From Amycolatopsis sp. WAC 01376 (GTDB lineage: Bacteria; Actinomycetota; Actinomycetes; Mycobacteriales; Pseudonocardiaceae): a DNA stretch of 64,000 nucleotides. Positions within the stretch are counted from its first letter, which is position 1; each line of letters opens with the position of its first letter. Location: assembly GCF_003947415.1 (NCBI RefSeq), contig NZ_QHKL01000003.1:1207537-1271536 (forward strand), in the 5' to 3' direction. Under the pieces are notes generated by a model. The model ran no database searches and was not told where the DNA came from. It saw only the letters and a program-made list of their open reading frames with translations. A program made the position numbers and the translations under genes. Shown here piece after piece: positions 7,373 through 15,278 of the stretch.

Positions 7373-7708
7373 TCAGACGCTGAAGTCGGCGACCGGGCGG
7401 ATCACGACGGAGCCGTCCCGTGCGCCGGGGCACCGCGCCGCCCAGTCCAGCGCGGTGTCGAGGTCCGGCACGTCGATGACGTAGAAGCCGCCCAGTACCT
7501 CGCGGGTCTCGGCGTACGGCCCGTCGGTCACCGTCCGCTTCCCGTCGCGATCGACCTTCACCGTCGTCGCGGTGACGAGGTCGGCGAGCGACTCCCCGGA
7601 TGACCAGATCCCGGCGTCCCTGACCTCTTTGTCGTAGACCGTCCACTCCTCGAAGGTGCACTGGGGCTCGGTGTCGGTCGCGGCTTGGATCAGCATCATG
7701 TACTTCAC
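7373..7708 (-). CDS. YCII/DGPF domain protein
   Basis: A 111-residue protein beginning VKYMMLIQ, with the diagnostic DGPYAETREVLGGF motif (~residues 62-75) and a compact ferredoxin-like YCII fold. DGPF proteins are the genomic partners of ECF42 sigma factors; their biochemical role is unclear. The GTG start was chosen because the protein then begins at the conserved first strand and has GGGAG upstream. The stop lies 2 bases before the sigma factor ATG. Confidence 0.88.
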   Translation of the reverse strand: MKYMMLIQAATDTEPQCTFEEWTVYDKEVRDAGIWSSGESLADLVTATTVKVDRDGKRTVTDGPYAETREVLGGFYVIDVPDLDTALDWAARCPGARDGSVVIRPVADFSV

Positions 7709-7806
7709 GGTGGTGCTCCCGTTCCGGTTTTCCGCGCGGCCTGCTTGCCGCACGACACCACTACGAGCGGGAGATCGTCAAATGGACACGGCGCCGGGAA
7801 AACCTT

Positions 7807-8496
7807 TCAGGACGCGGTCTCCAGCGCTTCGGCCTGCTCGGTCACCGGTGCGGTGACCACGCGGGCGGGGATGAGCAGCGACGCCAGCGCGATCAGCCCG
7901 GTCAGCGCCATCGCGCGTTCGACCAGCCCCAGCGGGATCGCCCGCCACCACGGCTCGCCGCCGTTCATCGAGACCACGATCGCCCCGAGGATCACCCCGA
8001 ACCAGGCCAGCGCGGCCACCGCGAGCACCCGCGTCACCGCACGCCGCGCGGGCGAGGAGGCGAAGACGGCTTTCGCGGCGAACCACACGGCCAGCGGAAG
8101 GGCGACGAAGGCCACCACGCTCGCGATCCGGTGCACCGTCCCGCCGGTGCTCGGCCCGATCGCCCAGTTGTTCTTGGGGAACGCCACGATCACCACCAGG
8201 CTCACCGTCCAGAGCGCGCAGAACACCGAGGCCGCGGACAGGGCGGGAAGGTGCTTGCGGCGGATCAGCGCGCCGAAGCCGATCGCCGAGCCGAGCGCGA
8301 CCAGCAGGACCGCGACGTCGAAGATCCACTTGTGCTCGCTCAGCGCGTATTCGCTGATGGTGCGGCGGATCGGGCTGATGTCGCTGGTGGCGGGGAGGAC
8401 CTGCAGCAGCAGGATCAGCAGCGCTCCGCCGGCGACCGAGACCACGGCGGCCAGCAGTGCCAGCGGTGACCGGGCGGTGACCTGGGGCGTCGTCAT
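7807..8496 (-). CDS. DUF998 family membrane protein
   Basis: A 229-residue integral membrane protein with six hydrophobic segments and the DUF998 signature (TISEYALSEHKWIFDVAVLL near residue 45, a loop with the DISPIRRT context). Function unknown. It stands alone, about 100 bases upstream of the ECF42 operon on the same strand and divergent from the M14 peptidase gene. The ATG at 8496 was chosen over a TTG at 8517. Confidence 0.8.
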   Translation of the reverse strand: MTTPQVTARSPLALLAAVVSVAGGALLILLLQVLPATSDISPIRRTISEYALSEHKWIFDVAVLLVALGSAIGFGALIRRKHLPALSAASVFCALWTVSLVVIVAFPKNNWAIGPSTGGTVHRIASVVAFVALPLAVWFAAKAVFASSPARRAVTRVLAVAALAWFGVILGAIVVSMNGGEPWWRAIPLGLVERAMALTGLIALASLLIPARVVTAPVTEQAEALETAS

Positions 8497-8730
8497 GGTT
8501 GAACGGTAACCATCCAACCTGAAGGTTTTCTTAGGCTTTCCTGTCGAAATCGACAGGGAAGTCCCTCTTGGGGCGCGTGTGCGAGTGATCGTTCCGGCAC
8601 GGTCGGTGAGATCGTTGGGCCGAAAGGGGTGCAGACGACTTGTGGCGGGTCCCTCGGACGGGGTCCCGGGTCTAGGGTCTCGCTACCGGTGACCTCACCC
8701 GGTCACCGGACTGTCCAAGGAGGTCAGTCT

Positions 8731-11211
8731 GTGGGGTATTCACCAAACCGGCGAAGAGCGGGATGGACGGCGGCGACCCTGGTGCTCGCCGGCACCTTCG
8801 TGGCACTTCCGTCGGCCACGACGGCAGGGGCCGCGGACAACGTGGTGCGGACCAATCAGGCCGTGCCGCGTTCCTGTTTCGCCGCGCTGCAGAAGCCGGG
8901 TACCTCCGGCACCGATCGGCGCGAGTTCACGTCCACAGTAGACGGTCTGCTGCAGGCGCGGATCGCGCCTCGTGGCGGCGGTGAGGGCGACTGGGACCTC
9001 GCGGTCTTCGACAAGGCCACCGGCGCCGTGGTCGCCGCGTCGGCCGCGTTGCGCAGCCACGAGCTCGCCGAAGGTTTCGTGAAGAAGGACCAGAAGCTGG
9101 TCGTGCAGACCTGCCGGTACGCCGGGCAGACCCGCGACGCGCTGCTGGGCGTCGACTTCCTCGCCCTCACGCCGACCGGGGCCCCGGCCGCGCCGCAGCG
9201 TGCCGAACTGGTCCGGGTCGAGACGCCCGCCAAGCAGGACAAGGACAAGCTCCTCCGGCTCGGGCTGGACGTCACCGAGAAGGCCGACGCCACCGGCGTC
9301 GAGGTCGTCCTCGCCAACGACGCCGACCGCAAGACGCTGGCCGACAACGGCTTCAAGTCGAAGGTGATCGAGCCTGATCTTTCCGGCAAGTCGATCCGGA
9401 ACGCCAAGGCCGACAGTGAGTACGACGCCAAGACGCAGGCCTCGGCGTTGCCGTCCGGGCGCACGAGCTACCGGCACCTCTACGACTACCAGTTCGAGGT
9501 CAAGGAACTGGCCCGCAAGAACCCCAAGCTCGTCACGGCGTTCACGCTGCCGCAGCCGACCTGGGAAGGCCGCGACGTCATCGCCCTCGAGATCGCGACC
9601 GACGTCAAGAACATCGCCGACGGCAAACCCGTCAACTTCACCATGGGCGTGCACCACGCCCGGGAGTGGCCCGCCGGCGAACACGCCATGGAATGGGCCC
9701 ACGAACTGGTCAAGGGCTACACCGGCACCAACGCCGAACTCCGCGGCCTGGTCGGCCGGACCCGCAACATCATCGTGCCGATCGTCAACCCCGACGGCTT
9801 CGAAATCTCCCGTGAGGCCGAGCCCAAGGGCGACTTCTCGCGGTTCGACTACGAGATGAAGCGCAAGAACTGCAACGTCAACGACTCGCCAAAGGAGTTC
9901 GCGACCGGCGTCTGCAAGGCCAACCCCGCCGGCCGTGAACGCGGCACCGACCCGAACCGCAACTACGCGGGCTTCTGGGGCGGCGCCGGCGCGTCGACCC
10001 TGTGGCGCAGCGACACCTTCCGCGGTGCGGGCCCGTTCTCCGAGCCGGAGACGCAGAACATCCGCTCGATCGTGTCGAACCGCCAGGTGACCAACCTGAT
10101 CACGCTGCACACCTACTCCAACCTGGTGCTGCGTGTCCCGGGTGTCGCCGCCGTCCGCCCGCCGCTCGACGAGCCGGCGTACAAGGCGCTCGGTGACAAG
10201 ATGGCCTCGCGCAACGGATACACCAGCCAGCCGTCGTGGGCGCTCTACGACACGACCGGTTCGACCGAGGACTGGTCGTACTGGGCCACCGGTGGCTGGG
10301 GCTTCACGTTCGAGGTCGGGCCCAACGAGTTCCACCCGCCGTTCGCCGACGGTGTCGTCGCCGAGTACACCGGTGTCGCCCCCGCCGCGGGCGCGGGCAA
10401 GGGCGGCAACCGTGCGGCGTTCGTCGACATGCTGGCCAACACCGCGGACCCGGCGGCGCATTCGACGCTGATCGGTACCGCGCCGAAGGGCTACCAGCTG
10501 AAGCTGCACAAGACCTTCCAGACGCCGACCTCGCCGGTGGTGCAGCCGGACGGCTCGACGAAGCCGCCGATCTACGTGACCGACAACCTGAACTCGTCGC
10601 TGGCCTCGACCGGTGGCCGGTTCGCGTGGTCGGTCAACCCGTCGACCCGGCCCTACGTCGCGGGCCGCTACGGCCGCGAGCCGCAGGGTCCGGCGCAGCC
10701 CGCGATCCAGGCCGTCAACCCGGCCGGGGTCCCGGCGATCAACACGAACTACCCGGCCGACCCGGCTTCGGAGAGCTTCACGTTCCACGTGGACGGGCTC
10801 CCCAAGGTCGACAACGGGAAGTTCAGTGTCGACGTCAAGTGGGCCAGCCAGGACACCGACTGGGACCTGTACGTCTTCGACGCCGCGGGCAACATGGTGT
10901 CGTCGTCGGCGAACGGTTCGACCACGGAAGAGCACGCGATCCTGTACGACCCGCCCGCCGGGGACTACACGGCCGTGCTGGTCAACTACGCGCAGGCGAA
11001 TCCGTCCACTGTGGACGACTGGTCCGGCGGTGTGTCGTTCCAGTCGCCGATCCCGCCGACCTACGGCCCCAAGGAGGCGTACCAGCTGACCTGTACGTCG
11101 CCGAAGGGCAAGCTCGTCGGATTGGCGGACGTCTACATCGACCGCGGCCAGACGGTCGACGTCGGTGAGGTCTGCACCCGTTCCGCGCGGGCCAAGAAGG
11201 AGCGCGGCTAA
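8731..11211 (+). CDS. Secreted M14 zinc carboxypeptidase
   Basis: An 826-residue exported protein. A signal peptide with RRR and a hydrophobic stretch ends near ATTAGAADN. Zinc ligands of the M14 family are visible: H309-x2-E312 (HAREWP), H460 (LHTYS), and the catalytic glutamate E528 (TFEVGPNEF). DPNRNY supplies the substrate-binding Arg/Asn. Before and after the catalytic domain are two related beta domains containing GDWDLAVFD (~84) and DTDWDLYVFD (~707), like pre-peptidase C-terminal domains. The GTG start is preceded by AAGGAGG. It probably trims C-terminal residues from extracellular peptides. A 26-bp hairpin follows. Confidence 0.9.
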   Translation: MGYSPNRRRAGWTAATLVLAGTFVALPSATTAGAADNVVRTNQAVPRSCFAALQKPGTSGTDRREFTSTVDGLLQARIAPRGGGEGDWDLAVFDKATGAVVAASAALRSHELAEGFVKKDQKLVVQTCRYAGQTRDALLGVDFLALTPTGAPAAPQRAELVRVETPAKQDKDKLLRLGLDVTEKADATGVEVVLANDADRKTLADNGFKSKVIEPDLSGKSIRNAKADSEYDAKTQASALPSGRTSYRHLYDYQFEVKELARKNPKLVTAFTLPQPTWEGRDVIALEIATDVKNIADGKPVNFTMGVHHAREWPAGEHAMEWAHELVKGYTGTNAELRGLVGRTRNIIVPIVNPDGFEISREAEPKGDFSRFDYEMKRKNCNVNDSPKEFATGVCKANPAGRERGTDPNRNYAGFWGGAGASTLWRSDTFRGAGPFSEPETQNIRSIVSNRQVTNLITLHTYSNLVLRVPGVAAVRPPLDEPAYKALGDKMASRNGYTSQPSWALYDTTGSTEDWSYWATGGWGFTFEVGPNEFHPPFADGVVAEYTGVAPAAGAGKGGNRAAFVDMLANTADPAAHSTLIGTAPKGYQLKLHKTFQTPTSPVVQPDGSTKPPIYVTDNLNSSLASTGGRFAWSVNPSTRPYVAGRYGREPQGPAQPAIQAVNPAGVPAINTNYPADPASESFTFHVDGLPKVDNGKFSVDVKWASQDTDWDLYVFDAAGNMVSSSANGSTTEEHAILYDPPAGDYTAVLVNYAQANPSTVDDWSGGVSFQSPIPPTYGPKEAYQLTCTSPKGKLVGLADVYIDRGQTVDVGEVCTRSARAKKERG
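11004..11016. repeat. Palindrome GTCCACTGTGGAC in coding sequence
   Basis: A perfect 13-base palindrome inside the M14 peptidase gene. It encodes Ser-Thr-Val-Asp with the rare Thr codon ACT. Other perfect copies: 11581-11593 and 38837-38849. Confidence 0.6.
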
Positions 11212-11217
11212 CCGAAA

Positions 11218-11459
11218 GACTCGTGAGGATGAGCGGGCGGCTCCTTCAGCGATTCCGCTGGCCCGGCGCCGAGCTCTTATGTCGTGAAGGGCCCCTTTGA
11301 GACGTTCATCGTCTCAAAGGGGCCCTTCACGACATCCCCACGGACCGCGACCACTCGCGTGAGCGCCTGAGTGGAGTCCTTCACGGACTCGCGATACCGG
11401 CTCACCCGCCGTAGGCACCTAAGGCAACCTTGGCTCTAAGCCTCCTTGCCACTCGCGAA
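11218..11459. repeat. Dispersed ~240-bp intergenic repeat (copy 1)
   Basis: This segment starts directly 3' of the M14 gene and matches 27658-27911 along its length. Shared stretches include GAGCTCTTATGTCGTGAAGG, CCCCACGGACCG and GTCCTTCACGGACTCG. It contains the 26-bp hairpin at 11279-11335 and ends in a diverged composite repeat at 11391-11459 (TAGGCACCTAAG ... CGCCACTCGCGA-like end). No reading frame or terminal inverted repeat is evident. Confidence 0.75.
11279..11335. terminator. 26-bp perfect hairpin at convergent junction
   Basis: Arms 11279-11304 and 11310-11335 are perfectly complementary (ATGTCGTGAAGGGCCCCTTT at the outer end) around TTCAT. It lies between the convergent M14 and DnaJ-NERD genes. 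A near-identical hairpin is at 27717-27773. It is inferred to be a bidirectional terminator. Confidence 0.7.
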
Positions 11460-11474
11460 ACCACATCGGGGGTA

Positions 11475-11521
11475 GCGAGGGGCTCCTTCACTACCCTCAG
11501 GGTAGGTAAGGAGGCTTTCGC
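11475..11521. terminator. Imperfect hairpin (CTCCTTCACTACC family)
   Basis: Arms 11475-11497 and 11499-11521 pair with several G-U and mismatched positions. The core CTCCTTCACTACC...CAGGGTAGG is shared with 46081-46129. It lies 12 bases from the DnaJ-NERD stop codon and would serve as its terminator. Confidence 0.6.
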
Positions 11522-11532
11522 GGGCCCGCTCC

Positions 11533-12612
11533 CTAAACGGTGCCGACGACCCGGTCCCGCACCAGGCGCATCGTCGCTGTGTCCACAGTGGACGGCTCCG
11601 CCGCCAGCCAGCCGCCGATCTCGTGCAGGAACTGCTCGGGTGTCATCGGCGGCGCGGGGGAGGGGTCCTCGCGATCCGTGGTGATCTCGCCGGTCCGGCT
11701 CGGGTACACGATCATCGCGCCGCGCAACGCGACGCCCGGCAGGATCCGCCGGTATTCGGCGAGGCTTTCGGTCAGTCTGCTCCCGCCGCCGCGGAAGGCG
11801 CGGCCGTTGCGCAGCAGGCGATCGTCGTCATCGGTTTCGTAGTGTCCCGGCAGCCACAGTTTCGATTCGACGAGCACGAGCCGCTTTCCGCACAGCACCG
11901 CGTGGTCGACGTCGGCGAACACCGAGTCCGGCCACGAGAGGCCGTGGAAGATCCGCGCGCCGGGCAGCCGGGTCAGGTAGCGCTCCAGCAGATCGGCGGT
12001 GAGGCGTTCGGCGAGCTCGTCGGTCTCGGTGCCGGGGGTGCCGAAGACGCGTTTCCCGCCGAATTCGGCGGCGAACCGGTTCTTGGCGCGGGAAGCGGCG
12101 AGATAGCCGCGCGCGAGCCGTTGCACCAGCAGTGCGGTCCCGGCGGTCAGGATCAGCCAGACGATGAGCGTGGGGGCCGTGAATCCGACGCCGGTCAGCA
12201 CCGGGAGCAGCACCAGCACCATCCCGCCGACCGCCGCGACGACCGGGGTGTGCCCGGGGCCGCGCCGCCGTCCGTGGCGCACGCGGCCGTCCTGTGCGGC
12301 GAATTCCCACCATTCGAGGTCTTCCGGATCGATCACGACCGGCTCGGGCTCGTAGCCCGGTTCTTCGCCGAAGCGACGCCGCGGCCGCGGCCGGATCGGG
12401 ACGCGCACGGAGCGCCCGCCCGCGTCGTAGCCCGCGCGCCGCATCGGATCGCTGAGCGTGTCGTAGGCCTCGCGGACCAGCTGGAACGTGAGCGCGGAAC
12501 CCCCGGTGTCCGGGTGATGTGACTTCGCCAGCCGCCGGTACGCGGTCTTGATCTCGTTGACCGAGGCGGCCTTGCCCACGCCGAGCACCTCGTAGTAGTC
12601 GACATCGGGCAC
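11533..12612 (-). CDS. DnaJ - transmembrane - NERD domain protein
   Basis: A 359-residue protein. Residues 1-65 form a J domain with the HPD motif (H33-P34-D35). Two membrane segments follow (~residues 145-190). The C-terminal half resembles a NERD (nuclease-related) domain: ADVDHAVLCGKRLVLVESK carries the D...E-x-K core. The NERD fold is related to restriction-type nucleases; activity is unproven here. The GTG start has GGAGGTGA upstream. The combination suggests Hsp70 recruitment to a membrane-anchored NERD protein (inference). It is followed by a hairpin and by the convergent M14 gene. Confidence 0.8.
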   Translation of the reverse strand: MPDVDYYEVLGVGKAASVNEIKTAYRRLAKSHHPDTGGSALTFQLVREAYDTLSDPMRRAGYDAGGRSVRVPIRPRPRRRFGEEPGYEPEPVVIDPEDLEWWEFAAQDGRVRHGRRRGPGHTPVVAAVGGMVLVLLPVLTGVGFTAPTLIVWLILTAGTALLVQRLARGYLAASRAKNRFAAEFGGKRVFGTPGTETDELAERLTADLLERYLTRLPGARIFHGLSWPDSVFADVDHAVLCGKRLVLVESKLWLPGHYETDDDDRLLRNGRAFRGGGSRLTESLAEYRRILPGVALRGAMIVYPSRTGEITTDREDPSPAPPMTPEQFLHEIGGWLAAEPSTVDTATMRLVRDRVVGTV

Positions 12613-12796
12613 GGGCGGGTCACCTCCAAAGGGCCGGGCCGCAACAATATTCGGCCGCCGCCGGTCACCCGCAACCACCTCCGCGGCGCGTCGGGGTGAC
12701 GTCGCGGGCATACTGTTTCGCTTGTGGCGGAACGAGGTCCGCTTCCCGCGCGTCCTGGATATCGTGGAGATCGACAGCACGCGAGGAAGGACAGCG

Positions 12797-13630
12797 GTGG
12801 GAGAACCGGTCACGGGCACGGCCGCGGGAGTACCGTTCACAGTTTTGCCGCCATCGGCCGAGGTCAGCGGTCCCGCGCCGGTGGTCGTCGCTTGGCACAT
12901 GATCGACGCGCCCCGTTCCGACGCCGCGTTCGCGGCCGCGTTGCCGCTGGCGGGGGTGCCTGCGTGGCGGGTGTACCTCGGAATGCCGTTGTGCGGCGCG
13001 AGAATGGTCGACGGCTCGATGGACGCCTTGCTCGAGCGGGCCCGGCGTGACGCGATGCTCGCCTACGTCGACCCGGTCGTCGCGCAGGCCGCGCTGGAGT
13101 TCCCCGCCGCGCTGGCCGAACTGCGTGAACGCTTCGGTTTCGACTCGTCCAGGATGGCCGTCGTCGGCGGTTCGCTCGGCGGTGCGGTGGCACTGACGAT
13201 CCTGGCCACGCGGGAGATTCCGGTCCGCGCGGCGGTCCTGATCAACCCCGCCGTGCGGGCGCGTTCGGTGATCGGCCTGGTCGAAGACATGCTGGAACAG
13301 GCATATCCGTGGAGCGACGAAGCAGAACGAGCGGCGGATCAGCTCGACTTCGTCGCACGATCGGGTGAAATCTCGGCGCGAGACGAGCAGGTTCCGTTGC
13401 TGCTCGTCAGCGGCGAGGGCGACTATCCGTCCCTGCGCACCGATGCCGACGACCTGGTCGCCGCGTTGCGTGAGCGGTACGCCCGTCCGGACGACGTCCG
13501 CCTGGCCAGGCTGCCCGGTCTCGCGCATCCGCTGGCCGAAGAGCCGGGCATCGAACCCGCGCCGCAGTTGCCGATCGCGAAACTGGTCGACGACACGGTC
13601 ACCGAGTGGCTGGAGCGCCGTCTGGCTTGA
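12797..13630 (+). CDS. Alpha/beta hydrolase (dienelactone hydrolase-like)
   Basis: A 277-residue cytoplasmic hydrolase. The nucleophile elbow GGSLGG (S126) and the late acid/His region (GEGDYPS... LARLPGLAHPLAEE) give a Ser-Asp-His triad. Substrate unknown. The GTG at 12797 is preceded by AGGAAGG; an upstream in-frame start near 12722 would add residues that do not look like part of the fold. It is divergent from the DnaJ-NERD gene and ends 6 bases before the stop of a convergent membrane-protein gene. Confidence 0.8.
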   Translation: MGEPVTGTAAGVPFTVLPPSAEVSGPAPVVVAWHMIDAPRSDAAFAAALPLAGVPAWRVYLGMPLCGARMVDGSMDALLERARRDAMLAYVDPVVAQAALEFPAALAELRERFGFDSSRMAVVGGSLGGAVALTILATREIPVRAAVLINPAVRARSVIGLVEDMLEQAYPWSDEAERAADQLDFVARSGEISARDEQVPLLLVSGEGDYPSLRTDADDLVAALRERYARPDDVRLARLPGLAHPLAEEPGIEPAPQLPIAKLVDDTVTEWLERRLA

Positions 13631-13636
13631 CACGCG

Positions 13637-14560
13637 TCAGCAGGCGGGCGGCGGGACCGATCGGGGCGGGCCGAATTCGAGGCGCAGCTTGTCGGTCTTC
13701 GGGATCACGAACGCGACGCCGGTCGAGGCCCGCCAGTTCCCCGGGAGGAAGACGTACTGGCCGCCGGACTGGAGCAGCAGCTTCAGCCCGGTGTACCGGT
13801 ACTTGTACGCCGATTCGGCGTCGGCGCATTTCACCTGCGTGACACCGTTCGCGGTGAGGTTGAGGCTTTCCGCGCTGTACAAGGTCGCGGCCGGTCGCGT
13901 CGGGATCACCCCGGAGGCCTCGAAGGCGCGGCTGGTGCCGACGGCTCCCGAGTAGTCGCCGACGGACCAGAAGAGGCCGATGCTCACCAGAACGTAGCCG
14001 GTCACCAATTCCGCGACGTTCGAACGGCCGCTCGCCGTTCTGTGCGAGGTCCAGTGACGCCAGGCGAAGAGCACCATCAGGACACCGATCGCGAAGCCGA
14101 CCCCGGGAGCGCCGGGATGGTCGCGAAAGGGTTCCGGGTCGAGGGCGATCGCCGTCGACGAGACGAGGAGCGCTAGGCCGAGCACGCCGGCGACCGGGGC
14201 GCAGATCCGCAGCAGGCGGTTCCAGACATTCTCGCCGAGCCGCAGCTTCAGGAACCGGGTCAGGATCAGGAAGAGCAGCACCGCGCCCGCCGTGCCGGTC
14301 AGCGGCAGGAGCATGCCGTCGACACCTCGCCCGAAGATCTCGTCCGGTGTCTGGCCTAGCAGCGTGTAGTGCACGCGGAAGTAGATGAAGTACGTCTGCG
14401 TGTAGACGAGCCCGAAGTAGTAGAGCAACGCGGTGAGCAGGGTGGTGTTGGCCAGCGCGGTGCCGATCAGCCTGAGCGCGCGCGACGGGTCGGCCGCCGG
14501 CTCGCCGACGGCGGGCTCGGGTCTGCGGAGGCCCCGGCGGACTGAGCGCCGGACGCTCAT
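13637..14560 (-). CDS. Polytopic membrane protein, unknown function
   Basis: A 307-residue protein with about five membrane segments (starting near LIGTALANTTLLTALLYYFG) and a C-terminal extracytoplasmic part containing paired cysteines (VKCADAES and the final AC). It resembles no family I can name. Its ATG overlaps the stop of the upstream lipoprotein gene (ATGA), so the two are co-expressed and may work together at the cell surface (inference). Confidence 0.7.
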   Translation of the reverse strand: MSVRRSVRRGLRRPEPAVGEPAADPSRALRLIGTALANTTLLTALLYYFGLVYTQTYFIYFRVHYTLLGQTPDEIFGRGVDGMLLPLTGTAGAVLLFLILTRFLKLRLGENVWNRLLRICAPVAGVLGLALLVSSTAIALDPEPFRDHPGAPGVGFAIGVLMVLFAWRHWTSHRTASGRSNVAELVTGYVLVSIGLFWSVGDYSGAVGTSRAFEASGVIPTRPAATLYSAESLNLTANGVTQVKCADAESAYKYRYTGLKLLLQSGGQYVFLPGNWRASTGVAFVIPKTDKLRLEFGPPRSVPPPAC

Positions 14561-15063
14561 CCGCCCGTGGTTTCGCTCGGTGCGGTGCTTTCCGGCTTCG
14601 AGGGAGCGGAGCTTTCCTCCGTCGTCTCGCTCGTACACGACCTGGCCACGATCTTGACAGTTTTGCCGGGGAGAACCGGATTCGGCCCGATACTGAGGAT
14701 GCAGTCACCCGCGTCCGGGTTCGGGATCACCACCGAGACACCGCACCGCCGGGGACTCTTGCAGAGGTCCGCGAGGTTCTGCTCGATCGCGTTCTTGGCG
14801 GTGGTGGGATCGGTGCCGAGCAGGTCGCTGTTGTACTTGATGGGGCTTCCGGGAACCACGGGCGGGCGGGGTTCCTCGGTACGCCGGGGTCCCGGCCCGG
14901 TCGGGGCCGCCTCGGAGGACGCCGTCGGGGCGGTCTCCGTCGTCACCTCGCTGCCGGTGGTCAGATCCGCCGGAGCGGTGTCGCGGGGAGCCGAGGCCCC
15001 GCCGCAGGCCGCCGTGAACCCGAGAGCGGCGATCGCGATAGCCGTGCCGAACAGCCGTTTCAT
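14557..15063 (-). CDS. Lipoprotein, unknown function
   Basis: A 168-residue secreted lipoprotein. A lipobox is visible (GFTAAC, Cys at ~23), followed by a Thr/Pro/Glu-rich linker and a small domain with two or more cysteine pairs (DLCKSPRRCGV, DAGDCILSIGP, VARSCTS). It ends in a Ser/Thr/Glu-rich tail. The ATG at 15063 was preferred to a GTG three codons upstream. It is translationally coupled to the membrane protein downstream. Confidence 0.75.
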   Translation of the reverse strand: MKRLFGTAIAIAALGFTAACGGASAPRDTAPADLTTGSEVTTETAPTASSEAAPTGPGPRRTEEPRPPVVPGSPIKYNSDLLGTDPTTAKNAIEQNLADLCKSPRRCGVSVVIPNPDAGDCILSIGPNPVLPGKTVKIVARSCTSETTEESSAPSKPESTAPSETTGG

Positions 15064-15242
15064 GGACCTCACCGTCCCTGGGAAGACGTCCTTCTGAGTA
15101 AGGACGCAGAACGACGGCCTCCTGATACGTCCCGGCTTGGGCCATTCGGGCGTATTTCGCCGCTTTCGCCCTTTCGGGCAGTCCGGGGTGGACCGGCACG
15201 CGACAACTTCATCGCCTGGCCTTCCGACACGCCGTGTTTTAT

Positions 15243-15261
15243 GTTAAGAAACTTTACTAAC
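15243..15261. promoter_or_regulatory. Palindromic operator upstream of permease-ROK operon
   Basis: GTTAAGAAACTTTACTAAC is an imperfect AT-rich palindrome (GTTA...TAAC ends) lying 17 bases before the TTG start of the permease. AT-rich GTTAGT/ACTAAC half-sites are typical of actinobacterial ROK-family repressors, but no repressor gene is in the window. Confidence 0.45.
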
Positions 15262-15278
15262 TAAGAGGGAGGCGCGTT

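Noticed and set aside
8740..10935. Minus-strand open frame of 731 codons opposite the M14 peptidase
   Set aside because: Composition is Arg/Val/Asp-biased and lacks a fold; the plus strand has zinc ligands and a signal peptide.
11218..11521. CRISPR array or insertion sequence
   Set aside because: Repeats are few, of different types and not regularly spaced, with no cas genes, transposase or terminal inverted repeats.
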